Assembly (NCBI GenBank): GCA_022601195.1
Contig: JAHZIX010000046.1
Span: 62,001 to 126,000, forward strand
Reading direction: 5' to 3'
Length of the DNA stretch: 64,000 nucleotides
From: Deltaproteobacteria bacterium
GTDB lineage: Bacteria > Acidobacteriota > Thermoanaerobaculia > Multivoradales > JAHZIX01
The translations under genes were made by a program, and so were the position numbers. Positions within the stretch are counted from its first letter, which is position 1. Each line of letters begins with the position of its first letter. Positions 44,150-52,504 of the stretch are shown here, one piece after another. The notes under the pieces are model-generated. The model was not told where the DNA came from and ran no database searches. It saw nothing but the letters and a program-made list of their open reading frames with translations.

Positions 44150-45973
44150 GTGAATAGGAGAGACAAAATCATCAGACTCCCTGGAGTTTTCTTGGTAAGC
44201 CTGGGAATTCTATTGCTTGGAGCGGCCCTCGGAGCTGAGGAGAAGCCGATCGAGAAGACTTCTCTCTCGACCCGGGATAGCCAGCTTATTGGAAAGTACT
44301 CCGAGAGCCACGCATTGGTGATCGAAGTCACCGAATACACCGATGGTTGGCAGGAGTTGGTTGGTATTTCGGAACAGATGGACCAGCTTGAGCGGGTGCT
44401 GATCTGGCACGGCTTTCAGGTCGAACGAGTATCGAATCCTACGGGGGAGGAGCTGGCCCGTGCTTTCGAGAAGTTCATTGCTGCTCACGGATTCGAGACA
44501 GACAATCGGCTGCTGTTCTTTTTTTCCGGCCATGGGCATTCCCGTCAGGCCTTGGACGGCCGCCTGAAGAGCTACCTCGTGCCTTCGGATGCACCTCTTC
44601 CAGAACGAGAGCCCGAGGAGTTTCGCCGCAAAGCCCTTTCCTTGACTCGCCTCCCGGGCTGGGCTCATGAAATCGAGGCGAAGCATGCCCTCTTCGTGTT
44701 CGATAGCCACATCTCTGGTCGAATATTCGAAAAGTGGTTGGAATCGAAGACCCCTCCGCGCATCTCAACGAAAGTAGATCTTCCGGTGCGGTATTTCATT
44801 ACCGCCGGGAGCGTTGGTGACAGAGTTCCTGCCAAGAGCTTTTTCACGCCCGCTTTCGTTCGAGCCCTCGAAGGGGAGGGAGATCTCAACCAGGACGGTC
44901 GGATGACTGGGCGAGAGCTGGGTGTTCATCTGACTAGGAAGATGGAATCCCTTCACGCTCGTCAGACTTTGCAACACGGGCCCGTGGCTGAACCAGCTCT
45001 AGGAGACGGAGATTTCGTCTTCACGACCCCGAGCATTCATAGAGAATTGGAAGCCTCCATCTCCACACCGGTTGCCAGCGGGAGGCTCCTGGAAGCTCTC
45101 CCCTTTCCTTCAGAAAACTCGCGGCTCAGAAAAAAGTGCCTATCGGGAGAGCCTGCCAGGTGCGTGGATCTTGGGTATGCCTATGATACCGGCAGGGGAG
45201 TTCCCACCGATCACGCTGAAGCCGCAAGGCTCTACAAGTTGGCCTGTGACGGCGGCGAGCCCAAGGGATGCACCAACCTCGCAGGATTGTTACGCAAAGG
45301 CCAGGGGGTGCCCCAGAGCTATAGCGAAGCCGCGCGCCTGGACAGGCTAGGTTGCGACGCGAATTACCACCGGGCTTGTACCAATTTGGGATATCTCTAT
45401 TCCCAGGGTTGGGGAGTTCCCCAAAGCGACCGGGAAGCAGTCCGGTTGTTTCAGTTGGCTTGCACAGGTGGCGATCTCATGGGCTGCCTCAACCTTGGAA
45501 CGCAAACTCAGACAGGAGAGGGTGTTTCCCCAAACGCTGTGGAGGCTGCCCGTCTTTACCGACTCGTCTGCGACGGCGGCGAAACTCGCGGTTGTGTGAA
45601 CCTCGGTCTCCTTCTCGAGCAAGGTCATGGAGTCGGCCAAAACGGCAAGGAAGCTGCCCGTCTCTACCGGCTCAGCTGCGAAAGCGGCAATTCTGCGGGT
45701 TGCTACTTTCTCGGTCATCTTTATGAGAAGGGAAAGCTTCTGCCCCAAGAGTATTCGGAAGCGGCTCGTTTCTATCGGCTCGCTTGTGAGGGTGGGGACA
45801 CGGAGGCATGTGCTCTCTTGGGAGATTTTTTCGAGTCTGGAAAGGGTGTCTCTAAGGATTTGAAAGAGGCAGCACGCCTCTACCGACTCGGCTGCGATGG
45901 CGACAGTGACTGGGGTTGCAACCATCTTCACAGGCTTTGTCGAAGCGGAGCCATCGGCCCAGGCTGTCCCTAG
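44150..45973 (+). CDS. Exported pseudo-caspase with Sel1 repeats
   Basis: About 600 residues. The N-terminal signal sequence (LPGVFLVSLGILLLGAALGA) precedes a caspase/orthocaspase-like p20 domain: ALVIEVTEYTDGW, LLFFFSGHGHS with the catalytic His, then ALFVFDSHISGRIF. The last motif is normally D-x-C-x-S-G; here His replaces the catalytic Cys, so proteolysis is unlikely. From about residue 330 come eight or so Sel1-like repeats (AARLYKLACDGGEPKGCTNLAGLLRKGQG). The start is GTG at 44150 by default, but two ATC codons at 44168-44173 sit seven bases after AGGAG and would give a better signal peptide. It may act as a scaffold. Confidence 0.78.
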   Translation: MNRRDKIIRLPGVFLVSLGILLLGAALGAEEKPIEKTSLSTRDSQLIGKYSESHALVIEVTEYTDGWQELVGISEQMDQLERVLIWHGFQVERVSNPTGEELARAFEKFIAAHGFETDNRLLFFFSGHGHSRQALDGRLKSYLVPSDAPLPEREPEEFRRKALSLTRLPGWAHEIEAKHALFVFDSHISGRIFEKWLESKTPPRISTKVDLPVRYFITAGSVGDRVPAKSFFTPAFVRALEGEGDLNQDGRMTGRELGVHLTRKMESLHARQTLQHGPVAEPALGDGDFVFTTPSIHRELEASISTPVASGRLLEALPFPSENSRLRKKCLSGEPARCVDLGYAYDTGRGVPTDHAEAARLYKLACDGGEPKGCTNLAGLLRKGQGVPQSYSEAARLDRLGCDANYHRACTNLGYLYSQGWGVPQSDREAVRLFQLACTGGDLMGCLNLGTQTQTGEGVSPNAVEAARLYRLVCDGGETRGCVNLGLLLEQGHGVGQNGKEAARLYRLSCESGNSAGCYFLGHLYEKGKLLPQEYSEAARFYRLACEGGDTEACALLGDFFESGKGVSKDLKEAARLYRLGCDGDSDWGCNHLHRLCRSGAIGPGCP

Positions 45974-46119
45974 ATTCCACTCGATTTTGAAAGGCTCGCA
46001 GGTTCTACTGAGTTGGTGGTTGGCTCGACCCGGAGCCCCCGTTCGACTTGGCCTTTGAGGGACCGAGCGAGTCCCTTGGGAGGCGGAGGCGCCGTAGAAA
46101 ACTGGGTTGACCCAGAGAG

Positions 46120-47373
46120 TCACCGGCTCGAAACCGGCTGGAAGGTGAGGCTGATGAAGCCTCCTTTAGGCTCCTCCGTCGATGGAGTACCCTCAAGGGA
46201 TGTATCGAAGGTTCCGTCGAAAGTGTTCCCCGCGAGGTCTTCCAGGCTCGAGGCGGCTCTGAGCTCGTAGGATTCTTGGGACCAGGGATCGTTGGGAAAG
46301 AAGTTCCAGACCTGTTGATGGTCTTGAGTCTCGAGAGTCCCTTCCACCGGGTTGCCACTGCCATCGAAAACTCTCAGGAGACGGTGGAGGAGGGCGTGGT
46401 CGAATGGTTCCGGAAAGCGCACTACCAATGGAGCGGTGGGAGAAGAGGGGGCCGATAGACGCCAATCCTCCACACGCGGGGACAGGCGGTCCGGGTCGGT
46501 AACACGGAATCTCTTCTCGAATCCGTGGGTCATAGGCAGGCCTTGGCCGTCGAGCCAAGCTTTGTCGATCACCAACCGAAAACTGCGGCCAGCTACCAGG
46601 GGAGGACCCATTTCCAGGTTCGGGCCGACGTTGCGCTTGATGCGGCCTGGGTCGAGGATCAGGGTCAGTCGGTCGTTGGTCTTGTTCCACAGCTCCTGGT
46701 GGGGAGCCACGAAGGGGTAGGGAAGCTCTCTTCCTTCGTCATCGAGAAGCCGAATGTGCGCAGAGGCATTCCCTCGGCTCATGGAGGCGGAGAAGTGGAG
46801 GTAGAACTTGAGGAGGTTTTCCGGCAACACCTCTGCCGTAGGGTAGACCTGGGCCACCGCCGTGGTGGGCTCGGCATCGGAAGGCGACAGGGAGAAGGAG
46901 AGAAGGATCGAGCTCGGGGGCTCTGAGATCGGCTCTCCAGGGGCGTCGACAGGGCGCCATCGAGCCGTATAGGGCTGACCTGGGACGAAGGGATAGCGGG
47001 GAGTGAAGCGAAGCCGGTCTCCATCTGCGACGAGGTCACCAAGAACCGGCGGGAGCGCGTTCTGTCCTTCGGGAAGACCCGCCTTAGGAAGACCGGATTG
47101 GCCGAGACCAGCATCAGGATCGGCAGCATCGGGAAAGGCAGCGCCCGTGAAAACCTCCAACGCTGCCGGCCCTTCCGTAGAGTTTGCCGCTCTCTCGAGA
47201 GCTAAGGCTCTTCGGCTCCCGAGACCTCGAACCTCGACGCTACCGAAGTGAGCCGCAGCTGGGTCCGAGACGAAAATCACCGCCACCGAACCCGGGTCGG
47301 AGCTGGGCTCGGTGGCGCAGGAGATGGACACCAGCAGCAAGGTGGCCGCCGCACACCGCCCGGTAGCGGTCAC
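46120..47373 (-). CDS. Lipoprotein with Ig-like repeats
   Basis: A 417-residue protein beginning at GTG, eight bases after the stop of the gene upstream. The signal sequence ends LLLVSISC with Cys19 as the lipid site. The body shows repeated SbsA/Big5-like Ig segments: DRLRFTPRYPFVPGQPYTARW, LKFYLHFSASMSRGNASAHIRLLDDEG, PLVAGRSFRLVID and QVWNFFPNDPWSQESYEL. These domains usually present other modules on the cell surface. No catalytic domain is seen. It is co-transcribed with the propeller-like gene ahead of it. Confidence 0.7.
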   Translation of the reverse strand: MTATGRCAAATLLLVSISCATEPSSDPGSVAVIFVSDPAAAHFGSVEVRGLGSRRALALERAANSTEGPAALEVFTGAAFPDAADPDAGLGQSGLPKAGLPEGQNALPPVLGDLVADGDRLRFTPRYPFVPGQPYTARWRPVDAPGEPISEPPSSILLSFSLSPSDAEPTTAVAQVYPTAEVLPENLLKFYLHFSASMSRGNASAHIRLLDDEGRELPYPFVAPHQELWNKTNDRLTLILDPGRIKRNVGPNLEMGPPLVAGRSFRLVIDKAWLDGQGLPMTHGFEKRFRVTDPDRLSPRVEDWRLSAPSSPTAPLVVRFPEPFDHALLHRLLRVFDGSGNPVEGTLETQDHQQVWNFFPNDPWSQESYELRAASSLEDLAGNTFDGTFDTSLEGTPSTEEPKGGFISLTFQPVSSR

Positions 47374-47380
47374 CAGTTTC

Positions 47381-48535
47381 CTATAACCACTTGCTGGAGC
47401 GGGACGACAAGTTCAGGCCGCCGGTCTCCATGTCCCGGGTCAGGAGGACGATGAGCTGATCGTTGAAGCGATCCAGCTGAGCGACGTGGCCCAGGGGAAC
47501 GGAATGGTCAACGAGGCCCACTCGGGGACCGACCTCGGTGGTGATGCCGGGCTTCTTGTTCGCTGCCTCGATGTCCGAGGCTTTGAATTTCATCGGGCCT
47601 CGGCGGTTGTTGGCCACCAGAATCCAATCTTCCCCGTCCTGCTTGTAGGGCACCATATCCGTCGGGACGTTGCCCCAACCGAGCTCGGCGATGGTCTTGC
47701 CGCGCAACTTCGTGTTCTTTCGAACCTCATCCATGGAGAAGGTGACAAGGGGCGTACACAGGTAGCCGGCCAGCAAGTGTTGTTTGCCGCCGACGTCGAA
47801 GGGAAGGAAGGAGTAGATCGGGGCGTGAGTTTCATATTTGCCATGGGCACCGTGATAGATCTCCAGTCCCGTCACGGCCACTTGGGGCTCGAAAGGGAAG
47901 GGAGTGCGGCGGAGCACCGAGTTGAACTCTTCGTTGGAAAGGCCGGCGATGAGCAGCTCACCGTCTACGAATTCAAGATCCGTGATGGTGAGTTCCCGGG
48001 TATGCCAGCGGCTCTTGTCGTCTTCCACCGGGGGGTTGGTGATTTCGAGGCGATCGTGGCGAACCTTGGCGAGGGAGAGTTCCGAGAGCTTGCCTTCCTG
48101 GTCGATGGTGAGAAGAACCGGCTTGGCTCCGTCTCCCCGGCCCCGCATCACCGATAGGTAGATCATGCCACTCTTTTCCTGCACGGCCATATCCTGAATG
48201 GCCACATCCCTGGGGCCTACCCCTAAGCGGGCGGCAATCTTTTCGTCCAGATTCTCGATGGAGGGGATTTCCGTGACGGCTTCCCCTTCCGCCGCAGGGA
48301 CTTCCAGGGCATACACGGAGGTTCCTTTGGAGTCCGCTACGAAGAGGATTCCAGGAGGCCCAAACTCCAGAGCGCCAATGGATTGGAGCTCCGCTTTGCC
48401 AAGGGCCAGGCCGTCTTTTGGAGCGGCTATGGCGATGGACCAGGCGCCTGCCGTCAAGGCGAGGGCTACCACCACGGCGATGAGAAACGAAGGACTGGAT
48501 TTGCGGATATCTCGAGGCAGAATCTTCCTAGGCAT
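47381..48535 (-). CDS. Exported beta-propeller-like protein
   Basis: A 384-residue protein starting MPRKILPRDIRK, with AAAGGAG five bases upstream. A hydrophobic segment (SFLIAVVVALALTAGAWSIAIAA) serves as signal peptide or anchor. The remainder alternates strands in propeller style: LEFGPPGILFVADSKGTSVYALE, DMAVQEKSGMIYLSVMRG, LTITDLEFVDGELLIAGLS, GKQHLLAGYLCTPLVTF. No family can be named. The lipoprotein gene follows after seven bases, suggesting that the two work together at the cell envelope. Confidence 0.65.
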   Translation of the reverse strand: MPRKILPRDIRKSSPSFLIAVVVALALTAGAWSIAIAAPKDGLALGKAELQSIGALEFGPPGILFVADSKGTSVYALEVPAAEGEAVTEIPSIENLDEKIAARLGVGPRDVAIQDMAVQEKSGMIYLSVMRGRGDGAKPVLLTIDQEGKLSELSLAKVRHDRLEITNPPVEDDKSRWHTRELTITDLEFVDGELLIAGLSNEEFNSVLRRTPFPFEPQVAVTGLEIYHGAHGKYETHAPIYSFLPFDVGGKQHLLAGYLCTPLVTFSMDEVRKNTKLRGKTIAELGWGNVPTDMVPYKQDGEDWILVANNRRGPMKFKASDIEAANKKPGITTEVGPRVGLVDHSVPLGHVAQLDRFNDQLIVLLTRDMETGGLNLSSRSSKWL

Positions 48536-48827
48536 GGGAGCTCCTTTCGGTAGGAAAGTGGGAGTCGCCTCTATTCTACGACGCATCTGGAATCTTGTTG
48601 CGTCAGCTGCAGGGAACGGCGATTTGGGTTGCAGGGAACAGCCTCGAGGAACTATCCGGACGGTCCATCCTGACGGTGCGGCGACGATTCGCCGCCGCTG
48701 AGGAAGTTCCCGCCGGGTGGCTCTGTCCACCGTGGCTCCTCCCGTGGCTCTCGCGTGGCTGCTCGCGATGGGTCCTTTCGATGCCTTCTTCCGATGGTAG
48801 CCTTGGTCGCAGGGTTGGAAGATTCGA

Positions 48828-49220
48828 ATGGGCAAAGTACACCAAATCACGGGATTCTTGTTCCTGGCCGTCTTCCTGGCGACGGGGCTCTATATGGGGT
48901 TCACCTTCCCGGAGGCCTGGGGAGAAGATGCCGGTACTCGGATGATCTTTCGCTCTGCCCATGTCTACATTCTTTTCTCTGCCCTCCTCAACCTCGCCCT
49001 GGCTATCTCGTCCCGGAGCCGTCGGTGGAATCGGCCCAGGAAGATGGCTTCTTTCCTGCTCCTCGTGGCGCCGGTGCTGTTCACTGCAGCTTTCTTCATC
49101 GAATCGGCTGCGGGCTCTATGGAGCGTCCCTATACCCTAGCGGGAGCGGTGGCTTGCCTGATCGGCGTCCTCGTGCACCAGCTTCCCTTTCGAGACATGA
49201 AAACCCGCGGAGTACCATGA
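48828..49220 (+). CDS. Four-helix membrane protein
   Basis: A 130-residue protein with four predicted membrane helices: ITGFLFLAVFLATGLYMGF, VYILFSALLNLALAISS, MASFLLLVAPVLFTAAFF and YTLAGAVACLIGVLVHQL. A basic loop (SRSRRWNRPRK) lies between helices two and three. The family is not named with certainty. GGAAG precedes the ATG. It overlaps the next gene by four bases (ATGA), so the two are coupled. Confidence 0.75.
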   Translation: MGKVHQITGFLFLAVFLATGLYMGFTFPEAWGEDAGTRMIFRSAHVYILFSALLNLALAISSRSRRWNRPRKMASFLLLVAPVLFTAAFFIESAAGSMERPYTLAGAVACLIGVLVHQLPFRDMKTRGVP

Positions 49221-49738
49221 CTGATCTACGTTACCCTTTGGGGAAATTTTCCTTTCGCGACGCCTATGATGCCCAGCAAGTTGCTCAGGCCATGGCTGAG
49301 ATCGAAGCTTTACCGGCGCAGCTCAAAAGCGCCGTCGAAGACCTGAACCACGACCAGTTGGCCACTCCCTATCGGCCGGAAGGTTGGACGGTGGCACAAG
49401 TGGTTCATCACCTGCCCGACAGTCATCTCAATGGCTATATTCGGATGAAATGGGCTCTCACCGAAGATGGACCCACCCTTCGCACCTATTTTGAGGAACG
49501 CTGGGCAGAGTTGCCCGATGGCGCCAGCCTGGAGCTGGAAATGTCCCTAGGGCTATTGGCAGCTCTTCACCAGCGTTGGGTGTGGATGCTGCGACGGCTC
49601 GGGCCAAGCCAGCTCGAGCGTCCGGTGGTTCATCCGGAATGGGGAGCGGTCTCCTTAGCGGGGTTGGTGGCGCAGTATGCCTGGCATGGGCGTCATCACC
49701 TCGCTCACATCACCTCGTTGCGACAGCGTTCGGGATAG
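49217..49738 (+). CDS. DinB/YfiT-family metal-dependent transferase or hydrolase
   Basis: A 173-residue four-helix-bundle protein. Opening YPLGKF is characteristic of the YfiT branch. Metal-binding histidines are in WTVAQVVHHLPDSH and YAWHGRHHLAHI. Relatives bind nickel or zinc and some transfer thiol cofactors such as bacillithiol to substrates. The frame is open further upstream but that part overlaps the membrane-protein gene in another frame and is not coding. Confidence 0.88.
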   Translation: MTDLRYPLGKFSFRDAYDAQQVAQAMAEIEALPAQLKSAVEDLNHDQLATPYRPEGWTVAQVVHHLPDSHLNGYIRMKWALTEDGPTLRTYFEERWAELPDGASLELEMSLGLLAALHQRWVWMLRRLGPSQLERPVVHPEWGAVSLAGLVAQYAWHGRHHLAHITSLRQRSG

Positions 49739-49787
49739 TGACGAGGGGCTCGCAACCAGTCGGTAGGTTCTTTCCCTGATTTGTTCT

Positions 49788-51113
49788 CTAGCCGACTTGC
49801 AGGACTTCTTCGAGGGATCGATACCGAGATGAACTGATTCGCGCGAGGCGTTTTTGAAATTGGCTGAGGGCGAACTCCAGAAAGGGTTCAACGGTGAGGT
49901 CGAAGGGCACCGTCTTTGGATCATAGGCTGCGAAGGCCTCCCGGACGACTCCCAGGGCCGGCTCCAAGAGTGCCTCCATCCTCTCCTCGATAGCCTCCCA
50001 AACCGGGTCTCCATGTTCCGCCACCAAACGACACAGTAGGAAGACTCCGTAAGCGAGGTGTCGGCTTTCGTCGGCGCGCAAATAGGCAATGACCTTCTGC
50101 ATTCCCGGTAAGATTCCCCTACTCTTTAGAATTTCCCCGTAGGCGAAGTATCCCGTCTCTGCGAGCACCCCTTCCACGATCAGGTTGTAGCTGGTCGAGG
50201 CTCTAGCTTGAGCCACGGGTGAAGAGTCAGAGTTGAGGCGCCCCATAGCCTCCGGCAGCTCCTGATAGAAAATCCTTCGAAAGCTCGGCGAGTGGTACCG
50301 AGTCAAGTCGCCCCGCTCTTCGGCTACCGTGTCGAAGAAGCGCCGAAAGGCCTCCACGTGTTTGGCCTCCTCCCAAAGAAAAGAGGTTAGAAACATCTCC
50401 TCTTCGAGACGCCCCTCGGCGGCGATCACCGCCATCAGTGGCATCAGATCCGTCACCACCGACTCCTCACCGGCACCGAAGAGAGCCGCCAAGCGGAGGA
50501 GGAGATCCTGCTCCCCTGCATCCAGCTCCTGCCACTGCTGGCGGTCCGTCTCGAGATCGATCAGCTCCGGGTTCCAAATACCATCCCGCTTTGCCTTGGC
50601 CCAGAGGCGCATGGGAGGGGACTGCCAATCGATCCCTTTGGGGTCAGTGATGGAGAAGTGGCGCTCGGGAGGTTCATCTTGGGAGGCCGAAGTGGAGGAG
50701 TCGGGTTGAGAGCCAGGAAACAAGGTCGAGATGCCGCGACTAACCTGCACCAGGGCTTCCGCCGCCTTGGCATGGGGGAGGAGCTGGAATAAGGAGCCGC
50801 GTTCCAACCTTAGTTTGCGGCTGGCCAAAGCAGCGAGAGGCCCGAGGGAGCCTTGGAAGAGCTGCTGCCAGACCCCCGCGGGGCCCTGAATCACGTAGCG
50901 TGCCTGCAGGTAATCCTTTTCCTGGGCGACTCGGCCGGCCCGGCATTGGCCGTGCCAAAGATCTAGATAGGCTCCGGGTGCCTGTTCCCCCTCGCCGCTG
51001 AGGGTCAGAATAAGATCTCCCTCCCAACGAGCGGCATCCCGTCGGTAGGTCTCATCCTCGGCGAGTCGCCTGGTAAGGACTTCGATCCAAGAAGCAGAGA
51101 AGAGGTTGTGCAT
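49788..51113 (-). CDS. SCP2 domain fused to an R2-like ligand-binding oxidase (R2lox)
   Basis: A 441-residue two-domain protein. Residues 1-135 resemble an SCP2 sterol-carrier/lipid-binding fold (GDLILTLSGEG, AYLDLWHGQC, RYVIQGPAGVWQQL, QGSLGPLAALASRKLRLERG). Residues 160-441 are a ribonucleotide-reductase-R2-like di-metal oxidase. Ligands are visible at Glu216/217, Glu249-x2-His252, Glu314 or Glu319, and Glu349-x2-His352. Val219 or Val220 and Tyr309 occupy the positions of the Val-Tyr ether crosslink that marks R2lox enzymes. R2lox proteins carry a Mn/Fe centre and bind a long-chain fatty acid. A built-in lipid carrier makes sense for such a ligand. Confidence 0.85.
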   Translation of the reverse strand: MHNLFSASWIEVLTRRLAEDETYRRDAARWEGDLILTLSGEGEQAPGAYLDLWHGQCRAGRVAQEKDYLQARYVIQGPAGVWQQLFQGSLGPLAALASRKLRLERGSLFQLLPHAKAAEALVQVSRGISTLFPGSQPDSSTSASQDEPPERHFSITDPKGIDWQSPPMRLWAKAKRDGIWNPELIDLETDRQQWQELDAGEQDLLLRLAALFGAGEESVVTDLMPLMAVIAAEGRLEEEMFLTSFLWEEAKHVEAFRRFFDTVAEERGDLTRYHSPSFRRIFYQELPEAMGRLNSDSSPVAQARASTSYNLIVEGVLAETGYFAYGEILKSRGILPGMQKVIAYLRADESRHLAYGVFLLCRLVAEHGDPVWEAIEERMEALLEPALGVVREAFAAYDPKTVPFDLTVEPFLEFALSQFQKRLARISSSRYRSLEEVLQVG

Positions 51114-51368
51114 GTCAGTGATCCTAACAGGGCCTTCCCAGGCCGAGTACCCAGTGGTTTTGAGGGACGACTGGGAGTCTGGGAGCCACTATGCGTCGGT
51201 ATCTTGGTTGCACTCCATGCCTGAAATCGCGGGATTCCTGCTATAGTGGGGAGGTCAGAGAGGGTTAGTTGGAGCCCCTGGATCGACTTCAGGGCAATCT
51301 ATTCACGGAATGCAGACGTGGCATTCTTGGCACCCGTAGGTGCCGGTAGTCCAAGGAGAACCCTCACC

Positions 51369-52409
51369 ATGACTTTCAAATCTCAACCCAAATCTTCGAC
51401 CCGTCAGGCCGAGATCCATCCTCGCCGAGCTCGCTTCGCGGTATTCCTGCTCCTATCCCTCGGGATCCTCGGAACCACCCTGGGTGCCCTCGCCGGAGTG
51501 ACTCCGGAGCAACGACAGGCGGAGTCGGAAATGGAGGCTGTCAACGGTGCCATGGCAGGATGGCTGGTGGATCAGGTTTGCCCAGCGAATCGGGATTCGG
51601 TCGCTGCTGAACCTCTGGGCGGCACTCTTTGTAGCAGCCAAACGGTCGACTTCGGAGCTTTCCCCTCGATCACCCATGAGGACCTAGAGACTCGCTTGGT
51701 GCCCACCTATATCTCGGCTGTTCCAGAGCTCGACCCCTGGGGCCAGCCCTATGACTATCGCTTGGCATCTTGCCCACTGGTCGGTTCCGAGTTGCTGGCG
51801 GTGCGGACCGCTGGTGCCGACGGGCAGTTTATTGGCGACGTCTATTCTTTCGAAGAAGTGCTGGATGCCAACGGAGATCTCGTTTCCGCCAATCTACTTG
51901 GAGTTCGTACCACCCCTTCTCCTGTTTTTGACCGCCAGCCGAGAGCAAGAGAGGAGATGGCGGCCATCGGTGCGGCGATTTTTAACTGGTTGACGGACAC
52001 TCTTCCCGTGAATCCCATCGGGCAGGTGGAGATGAATCAGGAGGGAGGAGCCGGCACCGTGGACCTCGAAGCCTTTACGGTAATCGCTCCCCAGGCTCTG
52101 GCAGATCTTCTGGTGCCGGTTTATCTCCCCTGTTTGGTGGATCGAGACCCTTGGGGAAATCCCTACGAGTTCTGGCTGGACTTAGACGATATCCTCGGCC
52201 CAGAGCTGACCGCCATCCGCAGCCTGGGAGCCGACGGTCTCGCTTCTGGAAATCTCTACGACATCGGGAGCTTTCCTTCCATCGATCAAGACCAAGACTT
52301 GGTTTGGGCAGATGGGGCCTTTGTACGATTTCCGGCGGACGACGGTCTGTTTTTCTTTGACGGCTTCGAAACAGGGGACACTTGCTCCTGGACGGCCACG
52401 TTTCCTTAG
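51369..52409 (+). CDS. Exported protein with two pseudopilin-like domains and a DGFETGD C-terminus
   Basis: A 346-residue protein starting MTFKSQPKSS, with AAGGAG ten bases upstream. A signal/anchor helix (FAVFLLLSLGILGTTLGAL) leads into two copies of a GspG-pseudopilin-like globular domain. Copy 1 spans about residues 50-165 (EDLETRLVPTYISAVPELDPWGQPY, VRTAGADGQF) and copy 2 about 190-325 (LADLLVPVYLPCLVDRDPWGNPY, IRSLGADGLA, DLVWADGAFVRFP). The extreme C-terminus, FFFDGFETGDTCSW, repeats a motif seen at the end of two other secreted proteins in this region. The same domain ends the BlaR1-like protease at 15-17 kb. There is no type IV pilin cleavage site. Confidence 0.75.
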   Translation: MTFKSQPKSSTRQAEIHPRRARFAVFLLLSLGILGTTLGALAGVTPEQRQAESEMEAVNGAMAGWLVDQVCPANRDSVAAEPLGGTLCSSQTVDFGAFPSITHEDLETRLVPTYISAVPELDPWGQPYDYRLASCPLVGSELLAVRTAGADGQFIGDVYSFEEVLDANGDLVSANLLGVRTTPSPVFDRQPRAREEMAAIGAAIFNWLTDTLPVNPIGQVEMNQEGGAGTVDLEAFTVIAPQALADLLVPVYLPCLVDRDPWGNPYEFWLDLDDILGPELTAIRSLGADGLASGNLYDIGSFPSIDQDQDLVWADGAFVRFPADDGLFFFDGFETGDTCSWTATFP

Positions 52410-52504
52410 CAGCTTGCTGAAGAGCCTTCACAGCAGGCCGCTTGGAGCCCGAGGCTCTTGGGTCGGTGTCTTCTCCAAGAGCTGAAGATCTAAGGGAGAG
52501 AGCG

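Noticed and set aside
48536..48850. N-terminal extension of the propeller-like protein
   Set aside because: The extension is Arg-rich and unlike a signal peptide, whereas the ATG at 48535 has AAAGGAG at the right distance.
48755..49216. Upstream extension of the DinB/YfiT gene
   Set aside because: The region is already coding for the membrane protein in another frame, and the ATGA overlap defines the start.
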